In this document: positions 53,014 through 61,490 of the stretch, one piece after another
Numbering within the stretch: the stretch's first letter is position 1
Layout: each line of letters opens with the position of its first letter
From: JAWKWH01 sp965204295
GTDB taxonomy: Bacteria; Pseudomonadota; Alphaproteobacteria; Rhizobiales; Rhizobiaceae
Assembly: GCA_965204295.1 (NCBI GenBank)
Contig: OZ241973.1
Span: forward strand, 682,001 to 746,000
DNA: 64,000 nt
Reading direction: 5' to 3'
Translations under genes and position numbers: made by a program
Notes under the pieces: model-generated
The model's input: the letters and a program-made list of their open reading frames with translations, nothing else
Database searches by the model: none
What the model was told of the DNA's origin: nothing

Positions 53014-53505
53014 GTGAGCAACGATCCGGTATCACGTCTGACCCACATTTCGCGGAGCGGTGAAGCTCATATGGTCGACGTGGGCAGGAAGGGCATGACG
53101 GCGCGGCGGGCTGTCGCCACAGGCGCAATTCGGATGAATGCCGATACTTTGCGGACGATCCTCGCCGGCGACGCGAAAAAAGGCGATGTTGTCGGAACGG
53201 CCAGGCTGGCCGGTATCATGGCGGCGAAGAAAACCAGCGAGTTGATCCCGCTCTGTCACCCGCTCAATTTGTCCGGAGTGTCGGTGGACATCGATCCCGA
53301 TGAGGCGCTACCGGGACTGCGTGTGAAGTCGACCGTGCAGGTCGACGGCAAAACCGGTGTGGAGATGGAGGCGCTGACCGCCGTGAGCGTTGCCTGTCTG
53401 ACAATTTACGACATGGCCAAGGCCATCGACCGCGCCATGATCGTCGAAGAGGTCCGACTGCTCGAAAAATCCGGCGGCGCATCGGGCGACCGGCGCGCTG
53501 ACTGA
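53014..53505 (+). CDS. moaC: Cyclic pyranopterin monophosphate synthase
   Basis: Early molybdenum-cofactor enzyme, completing conversion of GTP to cyclic pyranopterin with MoaA. Its 163 residues match MoaC throughout: LTHISRSGEAHMVDVG at the start, KKTSELIPLCHPLNLSGV with the catalytic region, GKTGVEMEALTAVSVACLTIYDMAKAID. The GTG at 53014 is used because it gives the conserved start just after trpC; an ATG further upstream (52939) lies inside trpC. The next gene, moeA, begins 7 bp later. Confidence 0.95.
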   Translation: MSNDPVSRLTHISRSGEAHMVDVGRKGMTARRAVATGAIRMNADTLRTILAGDAKKGDVVGTARLAGIMAAKKTSELIPLCHPLNLSGVSVDIDPDEALPGLRVKSTVQVDGKTGVEMEALTAVSVACLTIYDMAKAIDRAMIVEEVRLLEKSGGASGDRRAD

Positions 53506-53512
53506 TCCGAGA

Positions 53513-54727
53513 ATGGCCTTGTTGCCGGTCAAAGACGCCCTCGCCCGGCTGTTGGACAGCGCCGGCGCCTTGCCGTCGGAATCTGTCCCTGTTGGCGCGG
53601 CTGCCGGACGGGTTTTGGCTAGGCCGGTCGAGGCGCTGCGCACGCAACCGCCCTTCTCCGCATCCGCAATGGACGGTTACGCGGTTCGCGCCGAGGATCT
53701 GGCCGACGCGCCGACCAGACTGAGGGTTGTCGGCGAGGCGCTGGCGGGACACGGATTTTCAGGCGCAGTTTCGACCGGCGAGGCAGTGCGGATATTCACT
53801 GGCGCGCCCGTACCGGAAGGCGCGAATGCGATTCTGATTCAGGAAAGTGCCGAAAGCGACGGCAATGATTGCATAAATGCGCTCTCAACGGTTCAGGCGG
53901 GCCGGTTTGTGCGAGGGACGGGGCTTGACTTCCGCGAGGGCGACCTGCTGCTTGAACCTGGAAGAAGCCTTGATGCGGCGGCGCTGTCGCTTGCCGCCGC
54001 CGCAAATCATGCGGAACTGGAAGTCGTGCGGCGGCCCGACGTCGCCATACTGGCTACCGGCGACGAACTTCTCGCTCCCGGTTCGGAACCCGGACCGGAT
54101 CAGATCGTCGCGTCGAATTCCTACGGTGTCGCGGCGATTGCAGCCGATTCAGGCGCTCTTACCACCGATTTCGGCATCGTTTCCGACGAAAAAAGGGCGA
54201 TTTCGGCGGCGGTCGGCAAGGCGATCGGCGAAAAGGCGGATGTAATCGTCACTTTGGGCGGCGCATCCGTCGGCGATCATGACCTGGTGCGCGAAGTGCT
54301 GGAAGACATCGGCATGGTTCTCGATTTCTGGCGCATCGCCATGCGGCCGGGCAAGCCGCTGATGGTTGGCCGGCTGGGCGATATCCATATTCTCGGATTG
54401 CCCGGCAATCCGGTATCGTCGATAGTCTGCTCACATCTGTTCCTGGTTCCGCTCGTTGCGAAACTGGGTGGCCGCCACTACCGGCCCGACATTCGTGAAG
54501 CACGTCTGGCCAGGCCGCTGAACGCAAACGATGAACGCGAAGACTATATCCGCGCCCGCGTCGTTCGCGGCGCAGGCGGACTGGAAGCCCATCCATTTGG
54601 CAAACAGGATTCCTCGATGCTGAAGGTTCTCGCGGAGGCGAACGGCCTCGTCGTGCGGCCCGCATTCGCCGAGGCGGTCGAGACCGGCGGGATTTGCAAG
54701 GTGTTCATGCTGCGGGAGCCGGAATGA
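53513..54727 (+). CDS. moeA: Molybdopterin molybdenumtransferase
   Basis: Inserts molybdate into adenylylated molybdopterin, 404 residues. Marks are FSASAMDGYAVRAEDL near residue 47, AILATGDELLAPGSEPGPDQ near 180, the GGASVGDHDLVREVL segment near 247 and LGLPGNPVSSIV near 295. The ATG at 53513 lies 7 bp after moaC. In rhizobial genomes this cluster normally continues with lexA on the same strand; here lexA is missing and the next gene is convergent, indicating a rearrangement just after 54727. Confidence 0.95.
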   Translation: MALLPVKDALARLLDSAGALPSESVPVGAAAGRVLARPVEALRTQPPFSASAMDGYAVRAEDLADAPTRLRVVGEALAGHGFSGAVSTGEAVRIFTGAPVPEGANAILIQESAESDGNDCINALSTVQAGRFVRGTGLDFREGDLLLEPGRSLDAAALSLAAAANHAELEVVRRPDVAILATGDELLAPGSEPGPDQIVASNSYGVAAIAADSGALTTDFGIVSDEKRAISAAVGKAIGEKADVIVTLGGASVGDHDLVREVLEDIGMVLDFWRIAMRPGKPLMVGRLGDIHILGLPGNPVSSIVCSHLFLVPLVAKLGGRHYRPDIREARLARPLNANDEREDYIRARVVRGAGGLEAHPFGKQDSSMLKVLAEANGLVVRPAFAEAVETGGICKVFMLREPE

Positions 54728-54839
54728 ACCCGGCGCCTGCGCGAACGGGTCCTTGATCCGACGACCGGTTTCGTTTGCCGGTTGCGGTGGTTCTTCGTCA
54801 GAACTTCCCTTTTTCAAGCGGACACCGGCGCCATGAACA

Positions 54840-55691
54840 TCAGCACACGGTGCGAAACCGCTTCACAATCGTGTCCAGAACCTCTCCCGGATCACGCTTC
54901 CACCAGTTATTTGCCGAGAAGATTTCGACCTCGCACGGCCCGGCATATCCGGCATCTTCGACGGCCTGCCGGATCGCCTTGAGATCGGCTACGCCATCTC
55001 CCATCATACCGCGATCGAGCAGCATATCCCGCGTATCTTCCAGCCAGTCGCACAAGTGATATCCAAACAGCCGGGAAGCTCCGGCCCGCGCCAGACTCCC
55101 GGCAAGAGTCGCGTCCCACCAGACATGATATACATCGACCGCGACGCCGACATTTCCGGCGCCGACCATGTCGCAAATCCGCATCGCGTCGCTGACGGTC
55201 ATGATGCAGGTCCGATTGCCGCCGAACATCGGATTGAGCGGCTCAAGCGCCAGTTTTACGTTCCGCTCCGCCGCATAACCGGCGGCAGACGCCAATCTGT
55301 CCGCCAGAACCCTCTGACTTTCCAGTATGCCCCTGGTTCCCGGTTCCGTCCCGCCGGTCACGATCGTCAAAACCGGCGCGCCCAGTTCCGCGGCCATGTC
55401 GATGGATGCCCTGACCTCCGCCGGCAGATCGTTCGGAACCGCCGAACCGACCAGATAAGGCGTTCGGCACAGGCCGACGACCTGCATGCCGCACGCCCGG
55501 ACCAATTCTCCGATTTTCACCGCCCGATCACCGATTTCGCGGCGCCAAAACACGATTCCGCCCAGACCGCGTTCGGCGCAGGCGTCGATGATCCGTTCGG
55601 GCTCCCAACCGGCGCCCTGACCCTCGACATTGTGCCCGAGCGTCGCGGTGTTCAACGCCAGCGCCGAATGATCGTCGGAAAAATCCCGCAT
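54840..55691 (-). CDS. Sugar phosphate isomerase/epimerase family protein
   Basis: AP-endonuclease-2-type TIM barrel of 283 residues, the fold of IolE, xylose isomerase and hydroxypyruvate isomerase. Likely metal and active-site residues are in LALEPLNPMFGG, DVYHVWWDATL, FGYHLCDW and GPCEVEIFS near the end. The start ATG overlaps the stop of the DUF993 gene upstream (TGATG on the minus strand). It is the last gene of a leftward operon: acyl-CoA dehydrogenase, SDR, DUF993, this enzyme. The substrate is unknown; a keto-inositol or keto-sugar derivative is plausible from the neighbours. Confidence 0.88.
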   Translation of the reverse strand: MRDFSDDHSALALNTATLGHNVEGQGAGWEPERIIDACAERGLGGIVFWRREIGDRAVKIGELVRACGMQVVGLCRTPYLVGSAVPNDLPAEVRASIDMAAELGAPVLTIVTGGTEPGTRGILESQRVLADRLASAAGYAAERNVKLALEPLNPMFGGNRTCIMTVSDAMRICDMVGAGNVGVAVDVYHVWWDATLAGSLARAGASRLFGYHLCDWLEDTRDMLLDRGMMGDGVADLKAIRQAVEDAGYAGPCEVEIFSANNWWKRDPGEVLDTIVKRFRTVC

Positions 55692-56839
55692 CACGCACCA
55701 TAGAGCGCCAGCAGCGATTTCATGCGCCGGACGGCGAGTTCCGGGTTTCGCAACACGCAAGCTTGGTCGGCCAGTTTGAAACAATCGACAAAGTAAGGGA
55801 GCGGCCGCATCGATTGTGCGCCTCCCAGCATAATAAAATGATCCTGAAAGCCATTGAGCCAGGCAAGAAACACGACACCGGTCTTGTAGCGCCGCGTGGG
55901 CGGACGGAATATCAATCTGGCCAGCGGAACCGTCGGATCAAGCGTAGCGCGGAAACCGGCGATGTCTCCCGCCCCAAGCCGATTGACGGCCTTGGCCGCC
56001 GCGCCGGCCAGAGGATCGAATATCCCCAGCAACGCATGGGAAAATCCTTCGTCGTCACCCGCGATCAGTTCCGGATAGTTGAAGTCGTCTCCCGTGTACA
56101 TTTTCACGCCGTCCGGCAGCCGGCGGCGCATCGCGATTTCCTTGTTCTTGTCCAGAAGCGATATTTTGATGCCGTCGACCTTGCCGGCGTTGCCGTCGAT
56201 AATCGCCAATGCGGCATCCATGCCCTGCTCGAATGTCGGAGTTCCCCAATATCCGGCGAGAGCCGGATCAAACATGTCGCCAAGCCAGTGGAGGATGACG
56301 GGTTCATCGCATGCCGACAGGACATCTCCATAAATGCGAACATAGTCTTCGGGTCCGGCGGCGACCCGCGCAAGGGCGCGGCTCGCCATCACGATGATGC
56401 GCCCGCCCGCTTTCTGAATCGCTTCGACCTGCTCCAGATAGGCGGAGCGCACATGATCGAGCGATCCCGCCCCGCCGGGTGGAAGGTGATCGGTGCCGCA
56501 TCCATTGAACACCAGCGCATCGGGGAGTTCGCTCCTGGTGCGCGCGACCAGTTCAAACGCGCCCGGCCAGTCAAGCCCCATCCCACGCTGCGCGGTGTCC
56601 ATCGCCTCCGCAATTCCCAATCCGAGCCCTGCCAGATAGCGACGAAAACGCATCGTCGCGTCCCAATCGACAGTCGCCGCGCCGGAAGGATCGTTGCCGG
56701 TAAACGGATCGGCGACAACGTGAGCGGCCGAAAAGACGACACGTCCGGCATTCGCTTCCAGCGGCGTTTCCTCCACCGGCACGCCGGCAAGTTCGTAATC
56801 GGAAACAACGCCTGCCGCATCAGGCAATGCGATCTTCAT
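55691..56839 (-). CDS. DUF993 family protein (dihydrodipicolinate synthase-like)
   Basis: Protein of 382 residues that belongs to DUF993, a distant relative of the DHDPS/N-acetylneuraminate lyase aldolases. A barrel-like lysine segment GIKISLLDKNKEIAMRRRLP occurs near residue 215, where the Schiff-base lysine of class I aldolases is expected, and MYTGDDFNYPELIAGD follows. The N-terminal 40 residues (PDAAGVVSDYELAGVPVEE) are typical of DUF993. It likely catalyses an aldol-type cleavage of a sugar-like substrate, but the reaction has not been established for the family as far as I know. It overlaps the isomerase gene and lies 9 bp after the SDR gene. Confidence 0.85.
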   Translation of the reverse strand: MKIALPDAAGVVSDYELAGVPVEETPLEANAGRVVFSAAHVVADPFTGNDPSGAATVDWDATMRFRRYLAGLGLGIAEAMDTAQRGMGLDWPGAFELVARTRSELPDALVFNGCGTDHLPPGGAGSLDHVRSAYLEQVEAIQKAGGRIIVMASRALARVAAGPEDYVRIYGDVLSACDEPVILHWLGDMFDPALAGYWGTPTFEQGMDAALAIIDGNAGKVDGIKISLLDKNKEIAMRRRLPDGVKMYTGDDFNYPELIAGDDEGFSHALLGIFDPLAGAAAKAVNRLGAGDIAGFRATLDPTVPLARLIFRPPTRRYKTGVVFLAWLNGFQDHFIMLGGAQSMRPLPYFVDCFKLADQACVLRNPELAVRRMKSLLALYGA

Positions 56840-56848
56840 TCGGGCTCC

Positions 56849-57619
56849 TCAAAATCTGGGCAGCAACATGCCGCCATCGACCGAGATCGCCTGCCCGGTC
56901 GTGTAGGGTATGGCCCCGGTCGCCAGGGAGGCTACGACCTCGCCCAGTTCCTCCGGCCGGCCGACACGCGGGAACAGGCAGAGCCCCTCTTCGGCCCGTT
57001 TCCGATATTGCGCGATGACGGTTCTGGTCATTTCGGTGGCGATCAATCCCGGCTGAACGTCGAACACCGGGATGCCCTCCGGGCCCAGCCTGGCCGCGAA
57101 CACCTTCGAGATCATCGCGGCGGCGGCCTTGGAGGCGCAGTATTCACCTCGCGGAGCCGCCACGGCGACCGCATTGGCGGACGTAATGTTTACGATTGCA
57201 TATTTCAACGCCGGGTCGCGTTCCCGGTCCAGCAGCCGCCTGCAAAAAGCCTGGGTCAGGAAAAACAGCGCCTTGGCGTTCACATTGAGACACCGGTCAT
57301 AGCTTTCCTCGGTGACATCGAGTGGATCTCCCCGGCTGATAACACCGACACCGGCGTTGTTCACCAAAGTCGTCATCGGTCCGAGCGCCCCCTCGATTTC
57401 ATCGAGGATAGCGTCATGATACTCGAGTCGGCTGACATCGAACGCCGCCTTGAAAGCCTTTTGCCCTTCGGCCTCGACCGCGTTGGCGGCCGCATCCAGT
57501 TCTTCGCCCTCATTGCGCGAATTAAGTGCGACGTCGAAACCGGCGCGCGCCAGCCCAATGGCGGAGGCCAGGCCGATCCCGCGACTCGACCCCGTGACAA
57601 GGGCAATCTGTCTGTTCAT
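56849..57619 (-). CDS. SDR family oxidoreductase (3-ketoacyl-reductase-like)
   Basis: Short-chain dehydrogenase of 256 residues. The cofactor loop is TGSSRGIGLASAIGLARAG, with NNAG in the fourth strand (TLVNNAGVGVISRG), the catalytic serine in ITSANAVA and YxxxK in EYCASKAAAAM. Asn and Arg after strand 2 (ALNSRNEGEE) suggest a preference for NADP(H). It would oxidise or reduce a hydroxyl of the pathway intermediate. The start at 57619 overlaps the acyl-CoA dehydrogenase stop by 4 bp; a longer frame start at 57826 lies inside that gene and is rejected. Confidence 0.9.
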   Translation of the reverse strand: MNRQIALVTGSSRGIGLASAIGLARAGFDVALNSRNEGEELDAAANAVEAEGQKAFKAAFDVSRLEYHDAILDEIEGALGPMTTLVNNAGVGVISRGDPLDVTEESYDRCLNVNAKALFFLTQAFCRRLLDRERDPALKYAIVNITSANAVAVAAPRGEYCASKAAAAMISKVFAARLGPEGIPVFDVQPGLIATEMTRTVIAQYRKRAEEGLCLFPRVGRPEELGEVVASLATGAIPYTTGQAISVDGGMLLPRF

Positions 57620-58773
57620 GCGGCGGCTCCGTGTCTGATGAGTTCCCGGGTGATTATCATGCGCTGGATCTGATTTGTCCCCTCGTAAATCTGGGTGATC
57701 TTGGCATCGCGATAAAGTCGTTCGACCTCGAACCCGCGAATATAGCCCGATCCGCCGAAAACCTGCACCGCATCGGCGGTGCGCGCGACCGCCACATCGC
57801 CGGCGAAGCACTTCGTCATCGAACACGCTTTTGTGGCTCGCTCTCCGCTATCGATTTTCGATGCGGCGGAATGCACGAGCAAACGCGCTGCCTCAATATC
57901 CTTCGCCATATCGGCCAGGAGCCATTGCACGCCCTGGAATTCAACGATGGCCCGTTTGAACTGCCGGCGCTGCCGGGCATATTCGACGGCAGCCTCCAAA
58001 CCCGCCTGAGCGATGCCGACAGCAAGACCGGCAATGCCGACCCGCCCCTTGTCGAGAACACTCATCATCATGTGAAATCCGCGGTTTTCATCTCCGAGAA
58101 GCGCGTTTTGCGGCAGGCGAACGCCGGAAAAATTCAACGCGCCGACCTGGCTGGCCCGCTGACCCATCTTGTGCTCTTTGGGCCCCTTTTCAACGCCTTC
58201 GGAATGAAGATCGACTATGAAGATGGACATACCCCGATTACCGGCATCCCGATCGGTTCTCGCAAGCACAAAACCGACATCCGCCACCGGCGCATTGTGT
58301 ATCCAGATTTTTCCGCCATTAAGTATCCAGCCATCTCCATCCCGTACCGCTTCGGTTCGAATGCCCGACACATCGGTTCCTGCTTCCGGTTCGGTGATGC
58401 AGTAGGCCGCCCGCTTTCTGGCTGAAACCACGTCCAAAAGCCAAAGTTCACGCTGCTCGTTGCTGCCATGACGCACCAGCAGCGTGGAAATCAGTTCGAC
58501 CAGGCCGCACTGATCTGCAACGGACGCATAGCCGCGCGACAACTCCTCCATCACCAGCGCATAAGTCAGCGTGTCAAATCCCGGGCCGCCCATCTCTTCC
58601 GGGACACAGATTCCAAACAGGCCGAGATCGGCCATTTGTTCGTATATTTCACAGGGAAAACGTTCTTCCCTGTCCAGTTCCCCGGCTTTCGGCCGGATGA
58701 CTCCATCGGCAAAATCGCGCGCCGTTTCCTGAACCCGCCGGTGAATTTCGGTGAGATACATATCCAAATCCAT
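57616..58773 (-). CDS. Acyl-CoA dehydrogenase
   Basis: FAD enzyme that introduces a 2,3 double bond into an acyl-CoA and passes electrons to ETF, 385 residues. AYCITEPEAGTDVSGIRT (substrate/FAD region), WILNGGKIWIHNA, VFGGSGYIRGFEVERLYRD and the catalytic glutamate in ITQIYEGTNQIQR are all in place, as in short-chain-type enzymes. The ATG at 58773 is followed upstream, on the minus strand, by the GTAAC-N6-GTTAC repeat. It heads the four-gene leftward operon and would feed ETF-QO at 13.5-15.2 kb. Confidence 0.93.
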   Translation of the reverse strand: MDLDMYLTEIHRRVQETARDFADGVIRPKAGELDREERFPCEIYEQMADLGLFGICVPEEMGGPGFDTLTYALVMEELSRGYASVADQCGLVELISTLLVRHGSNEQRELWLLDVVSARKRAAYCITEPEAGTDVSGIRTEAVRDGDGWILNGGKIWIHNAPVADVGFVLARTDRDAGNRGMSIFIVDLHSEGVEKGPKEHKMGQRASQVGALNFSGVRLPQNALLGDENRGFHMMMSVLDKGRVGIAGLAVGIAQAGLEAAVEYARQRRQFKRAIVEFQGVQWLLADMAKDIEAARLLVHSAASKIDSGERATKACSMTKCFAGDVAVARTADAVQVFGGSGYIRGFEVERLYRDAKITQIYEGTNQIQRMIITRELIRHGAAA

Positions 58774-58775
58774 TT

Positions 58776-58791
58776 GTAACTGTCTGGTTAC
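58776..58791. promoter_or_regulatory. GTAAC-N6-GTTAC operator, site 1
   Basis: GTAAC (58776-58780), spacer TGTCTG, GTTAC (58787-58791) form a perfect 5-bp inverted repeat directly upstream of the acyl-CoA dehydrogenase start. It is the best-matching member of four such sites in the window. Confidence 0.6.
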
Positions 58792-58865
58792 TTTATCGAA
58801 GAAAAAGCCTGTTGGTCAAGTGTGATTTCAGATTCCGTCTTGCCGTGGAACGGGTCGCAGGTTAT

Positions 58866-58881
58866 ATAACCATGCAGTTAC
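58866..58881. promoter_or_regulatory. GTAAC-N6-GTTAC-like operator, site 2
   Basis: ATAAC (58866-58870), spacer CATGCA, GTTAC (58877-58881). It lies immediately 5' of the AAGGAGG ribosome site of the aldo/keto reductase gene, so a bound repressor would block that promoter or its leader. It shares spacing with site 1, 90 bp away. Confidence 0.6.
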
Positions 58882-58898
58882 TTAAGGAGGTTCGTGAA

Positions 58899-59915
58899 AT
58901 GCAGCCCGACACAAAAAACACGCTTGGACGCGTTGATTTGGAAGTTACCGCATTCGGCTTCGGCGCCGCGCCGATCGGCAACATTTTTCGTGAAATTGAC
59001 GAGGCCACGTCGGACGCGATGATTCAAGCGGCATGGAGTGCCGGCATCCGCTATTTCGATACAGCGCCGATGTACGGACATGGGCTCAGTGAACTGCGAA
59101 CAGGTCACTCGCTGCGTTGGAAAAATCGCGACGATCTTGTTCTTTCATCCAAGGTCGGGCGTGTTCTCAAGCCGTCAAAACGCACCGACATAGATTTCAC
59201 GCCGTGGACCAACGCGGCGCCCTTCACGATGCATTTCGATTACAGCTACGACGGCGTGATGCGAGCATTTGAAGACAGTTTGCAGCGGCTGGCGCTCGAA
59301 AGGATAGATATCTGCTTCATCCACGATATTGACGTGTTCACCCGCGGCGCCGAGCAGCCGAAAGTATTCGAACAAGCGATGGATGGCGCATGGAAAGCGC
59401 TTGAATCCCTGAGGAATCAAAGCGTCGTCAAGGCTATCGGTGTCGGGGTCAACGAGTGGGAAGTCTGTCATGCGGCGCTGCAGGCGCGCGACTTCGACTG
59501 CTTCCTGCTGGCGGGACGTTACACATTGCTCGAGCAGGATGCACTCGATGCGTTTCTGCCGCTTTGCGAGAAACGAGGCGCCGCGGTGGTCGTAGGCGGC
59601 GGGTTCAATTCAGGAATTCTGGCGACCGGAGCCGTTGAGGGAGCAAAGTATAATTACGCTCCGGCGCCTGCTGACATCATGGACCGGGTAAGGAAGATTG
59701 AAGCCGTTTGCGCCGAATATGACGTACCTCTCGCCGCGGCTGCGCTACAATTTGTCGTCGCCCACCCGGCGGTGCCCTGTTTCATCGCCGGTACACGCAC
59801 GGTCGAGCAACTCCGACAAAATCTCAAATGGTTCAGTCACCGGATACCTGAGGCGTTCTGGTCTGATTTGAAGGAGCGGAATCTCCTGCGCGAGGATGCG
59901 CCGACACCGGCATGA
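58899..59915 (+). CDS. Aldo/keto reductase (D-threo-aldose 1-dehydrogenase/pyridoxal 4-dehydrogenase-like)
   Basis: NAD(P)-dependent oxidoreductase of 338 residues with the AKR barrel. The catalytic tetrad is visible: Asp and Tyr in RYFDTAPMYGHG, Lys in LVLSSKVGR and His in ICFIHDIDV. The segment GFGAAPIGNIF at the start and QFVVAHPAVPCFIAGTRTVEQL near the end are family-typical. Closest named relatives oxidise L-fucose-like aldoses or pyridoxal to lactones. The ATG at 58899 has a strong AAGGAGG at 58884-58890. Transcribed divergently from the acyl-CoA dehydrogenase operon with operator-like repeats between them. Confidence 0.9.
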   Translation: MQPDTKNTLGRVDLEVTAFGFGAAPIGNIFREIDEATSDAMIQAAWSAGIRYFDTAPMYGHGLSELRTGHSLRWKNRDDLVLSSKVGRVLKPSKRTDIDFTPWTNAAPFTMHFDYSYDGVMRAFEDSLQRLALERIDICFIHDIDVFTRGAEQPKVFEQAMDGAWKALESLRNQSVVKAIGVGVNEWEVCHAALQARDFDCFLLAGRYTLLEQDALDAFLPLCEKRGAAVVVGGGFNSGILATGAVEGAKYNYAPAPADIMDRVRKIEAVCAEYDVPLAAAALQFVVAHPAVPCFIAGTRTVEQLRQNLKWFSHRIPEAFWSDLKERNLLREDAPTPA

Positions 59916-60100
59916 TCCGCTGCCTAGGGTGTAGACCTCTAAACGAGTTTGTGGTTCGAAATGTGCAACGAAGGAGTTTGCATGTCTTTGAATTTCTGGC
60001 TAACAATAGTTCTTATGAGTTTACGCCCTAGGAAAAGGAGGTTATGGCTTCGATAAGGAATGGTTCCTTTTCCAAGAACCTTAACAAGGGAGAGTTCTAA

Positions 60101-60712
60101 ATGAGAGCGGTGGTGATGGCGCTTGGTCTTTTTCTGGCAATGGGTCAGATGGCATGGGGTCAAAAGATAGATGTCCGGCGAGAGGTCCTGAATTTTGAAG
60201 CGTTTAAGGCAAACACCTGTCAACACGCTCGACACGAATACGGAATGAGGTATATCGCCCAAAACTTCCCGGATGTTTCCAACTCAAGAAATTTGCGTTT
60301 GAAAGCAGACAAACTGAGAGCACATTGCAATGCTGCAGAAAGGATTTCTGCAAATGACTACGCAGGAATGGAGAAATGGCTCAGAAGGTTAGATTCACTT
60401 TCTGTCACTCCAGCAAACGAAGCTGCCCGGCGTGTGTACAGGCATTCTCGCGCCTATGAGATAAGAGCCCGTCAATATTTTATCTGTGATGAAAGGGGGC
60501 GTAACAGTTTCAGCGCATTACTCGGAGTTGTGATTCAATACTCCTTGCCAAAATATCACAGTAAGGTGGAAAAAGCATTTGATAAATGGGTTGCAATGCG
60601 AAATAGCGTATGCCCCATAACAAATGCCAGTCTCTCTAAAGCTCGAAAAGAGCTTAGAATAAGGGAGAAATTCTTCAGTACTGCAAAAAGAGCAACAAGA
60701 AAAAGCACGTAG
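60101..60712 (+). CDS. AT-rich secreted hypothetical protein
   Basis: Protein of 203 residues with a signal peptide (AVVMALGLFLAMGQMAWGQ, cleavage after WGQ). The mature part is helical, basic toward the C terminus (KARKELRIREKFFSTAKRATRKS), with cysteines in TCQHARHEY, AHCNAAE, FICDERG and SVCPITN that could pair. Its DNA is clearly more AT-rich than the neighbours, and its codon use differs, which points to acquisition. It sits between the aldo/keto reductase and a broken MaoC gene. No family is recognised; it has no obvious similarity to the two AT-rich copies at 21 and 28 kb. Confidence 0.72.
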   Translation: MRAVVMALGLFLAMGQMAWGQKIDVRREVLNFEAFKANTCQHARHEYGMRYIAQNFPDVSNSRNLRLKADKLRAHCNAAERISANDYAGMEKWLRRLDSLSVTPANEAARRVYRHSRAYEIRARQYFICDERGRNSFSALLGVVIQYSLPKYHSKVEKAFDKWVAMRNSVCPITNASLSKARKELRIREKFFSTAKRATRKST

Positions 60713-60728
60713 CGCAAACTTCAACCGA

Positions 60729-61148
60729 TGTCGACGAAGGCAATGTCGTCAATGCCGGTTCAGCCTGTATTCTCGCGGCAATCATCGACAAATTTGCAGA
60801 TTTGGCCGGCGACCGGTTCGAAATTCACATGAGTGCGGAAGCCGCCGCACGGCCGCACGGCGCGGGTTCGGCTGCCGCGTTGCGCATGGTTTGCTTGTCC
60901 AGTCATTGGTCGATGGTCTGAAAAACCGGGCTCCCGTCCAATTTCCGGCGCAAGCCTTATTCGGCTGGAACTGGCCGTTCAGGGAGGCCGTTATTACAGG
61001 CGACACGATATCCGTCGAAATCCGCGTCGCCGAGAAACGAGAGATCGGCGACCCGAAGCGCGGGATCCTTCGCCTTGAATTCAATGTAACCAATCAGCGT
61101 GGCGAATGTGTCCAACGGGGAGAAAATCTGCTCATGGTTTATCGTTGA
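60729..61148 (+). pseudogene. MaoC-type acyl dehydratase remnant
   Basis: The hot-dog fold enoyl-CoA hydratase family is recognisable in two frames: DKFADLAGDRFEIHM and AEAAAR, then, after a frameshift in 60845-60880, VAHGLLVQSLVDGLKNRAP, FGWNWPFREAVITGDTISVEI and VTNQRGECVQRGENLL. These match the N- and C-terminal halves of MaoC-like dehydratases. The first residues and the original start are lost at the junction with the AT-rich gene. The enzyme would have hydrated an enoyl-CoA, so its loss affects the same route as the CoA-transferase operon, which retains a crotonase-type hydratase. Confidence 0.75.
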
Positions 61149-61178
61149 TCCGAATGGAATCCGGTCAGTCACGCAGCT

Positions 61179-61490
61179 TCAGATCTCGAAATCGAACACA
61201 AATACGCCGTCGGCGCCCCCTTCCAGTTCAGCGACGATCCGCGCGCCAATCGCCCGATGCGCCTCGTCAGCCAGATAGCGGTCCCGCGTTTCCACGTCGC
61301 GAAAATCGAACCAGAACAAATTCCGGTAATCGCGCACCAGCGGATCCTCCACGCTGACATTGGCGCGAAACTGGAAGTCGACGGTCCCGTCAATTCGCTC
61401 CGACAGACCCGCGAGCTGATCGTAGAGGCTCTGCTTCGTTTCTTCAGTGGTTCCGGGCTTATAGCGCAGAGCGACCAGATGACGGATCAT
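61179..61490 (-). CDS. Dabb (stress-response A/B barrel) family protein
   Basis: Small dimeric alpha/beta barrel protein of 103 residues. It opens with IRHLVALRYKPGTTEE and continues with FRANVSVEDPLVRDYRNLFWFDF and DRYLADEAHRAI, as in Dabb proteins. Some relatives are cyclases or heme-handling enzymes; most are uncharacterised. Its start overlaps the stop of the enoyl-CoA hydratase gene (ATGA), so it belongs to the CoA-transferase operon and may bind or cyclise a pathway intermediate. Confidence 0.88.
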   Translation of the reverse strand: MIRHLVALRYKPGTTEETKQSLYDQLAGLSERIDGTVDFQFRANVSVEDPLVRDYRNLFWFDFRDVETRDRYLADEAHRAIGARIVAELEGGADGVFVFDFEI

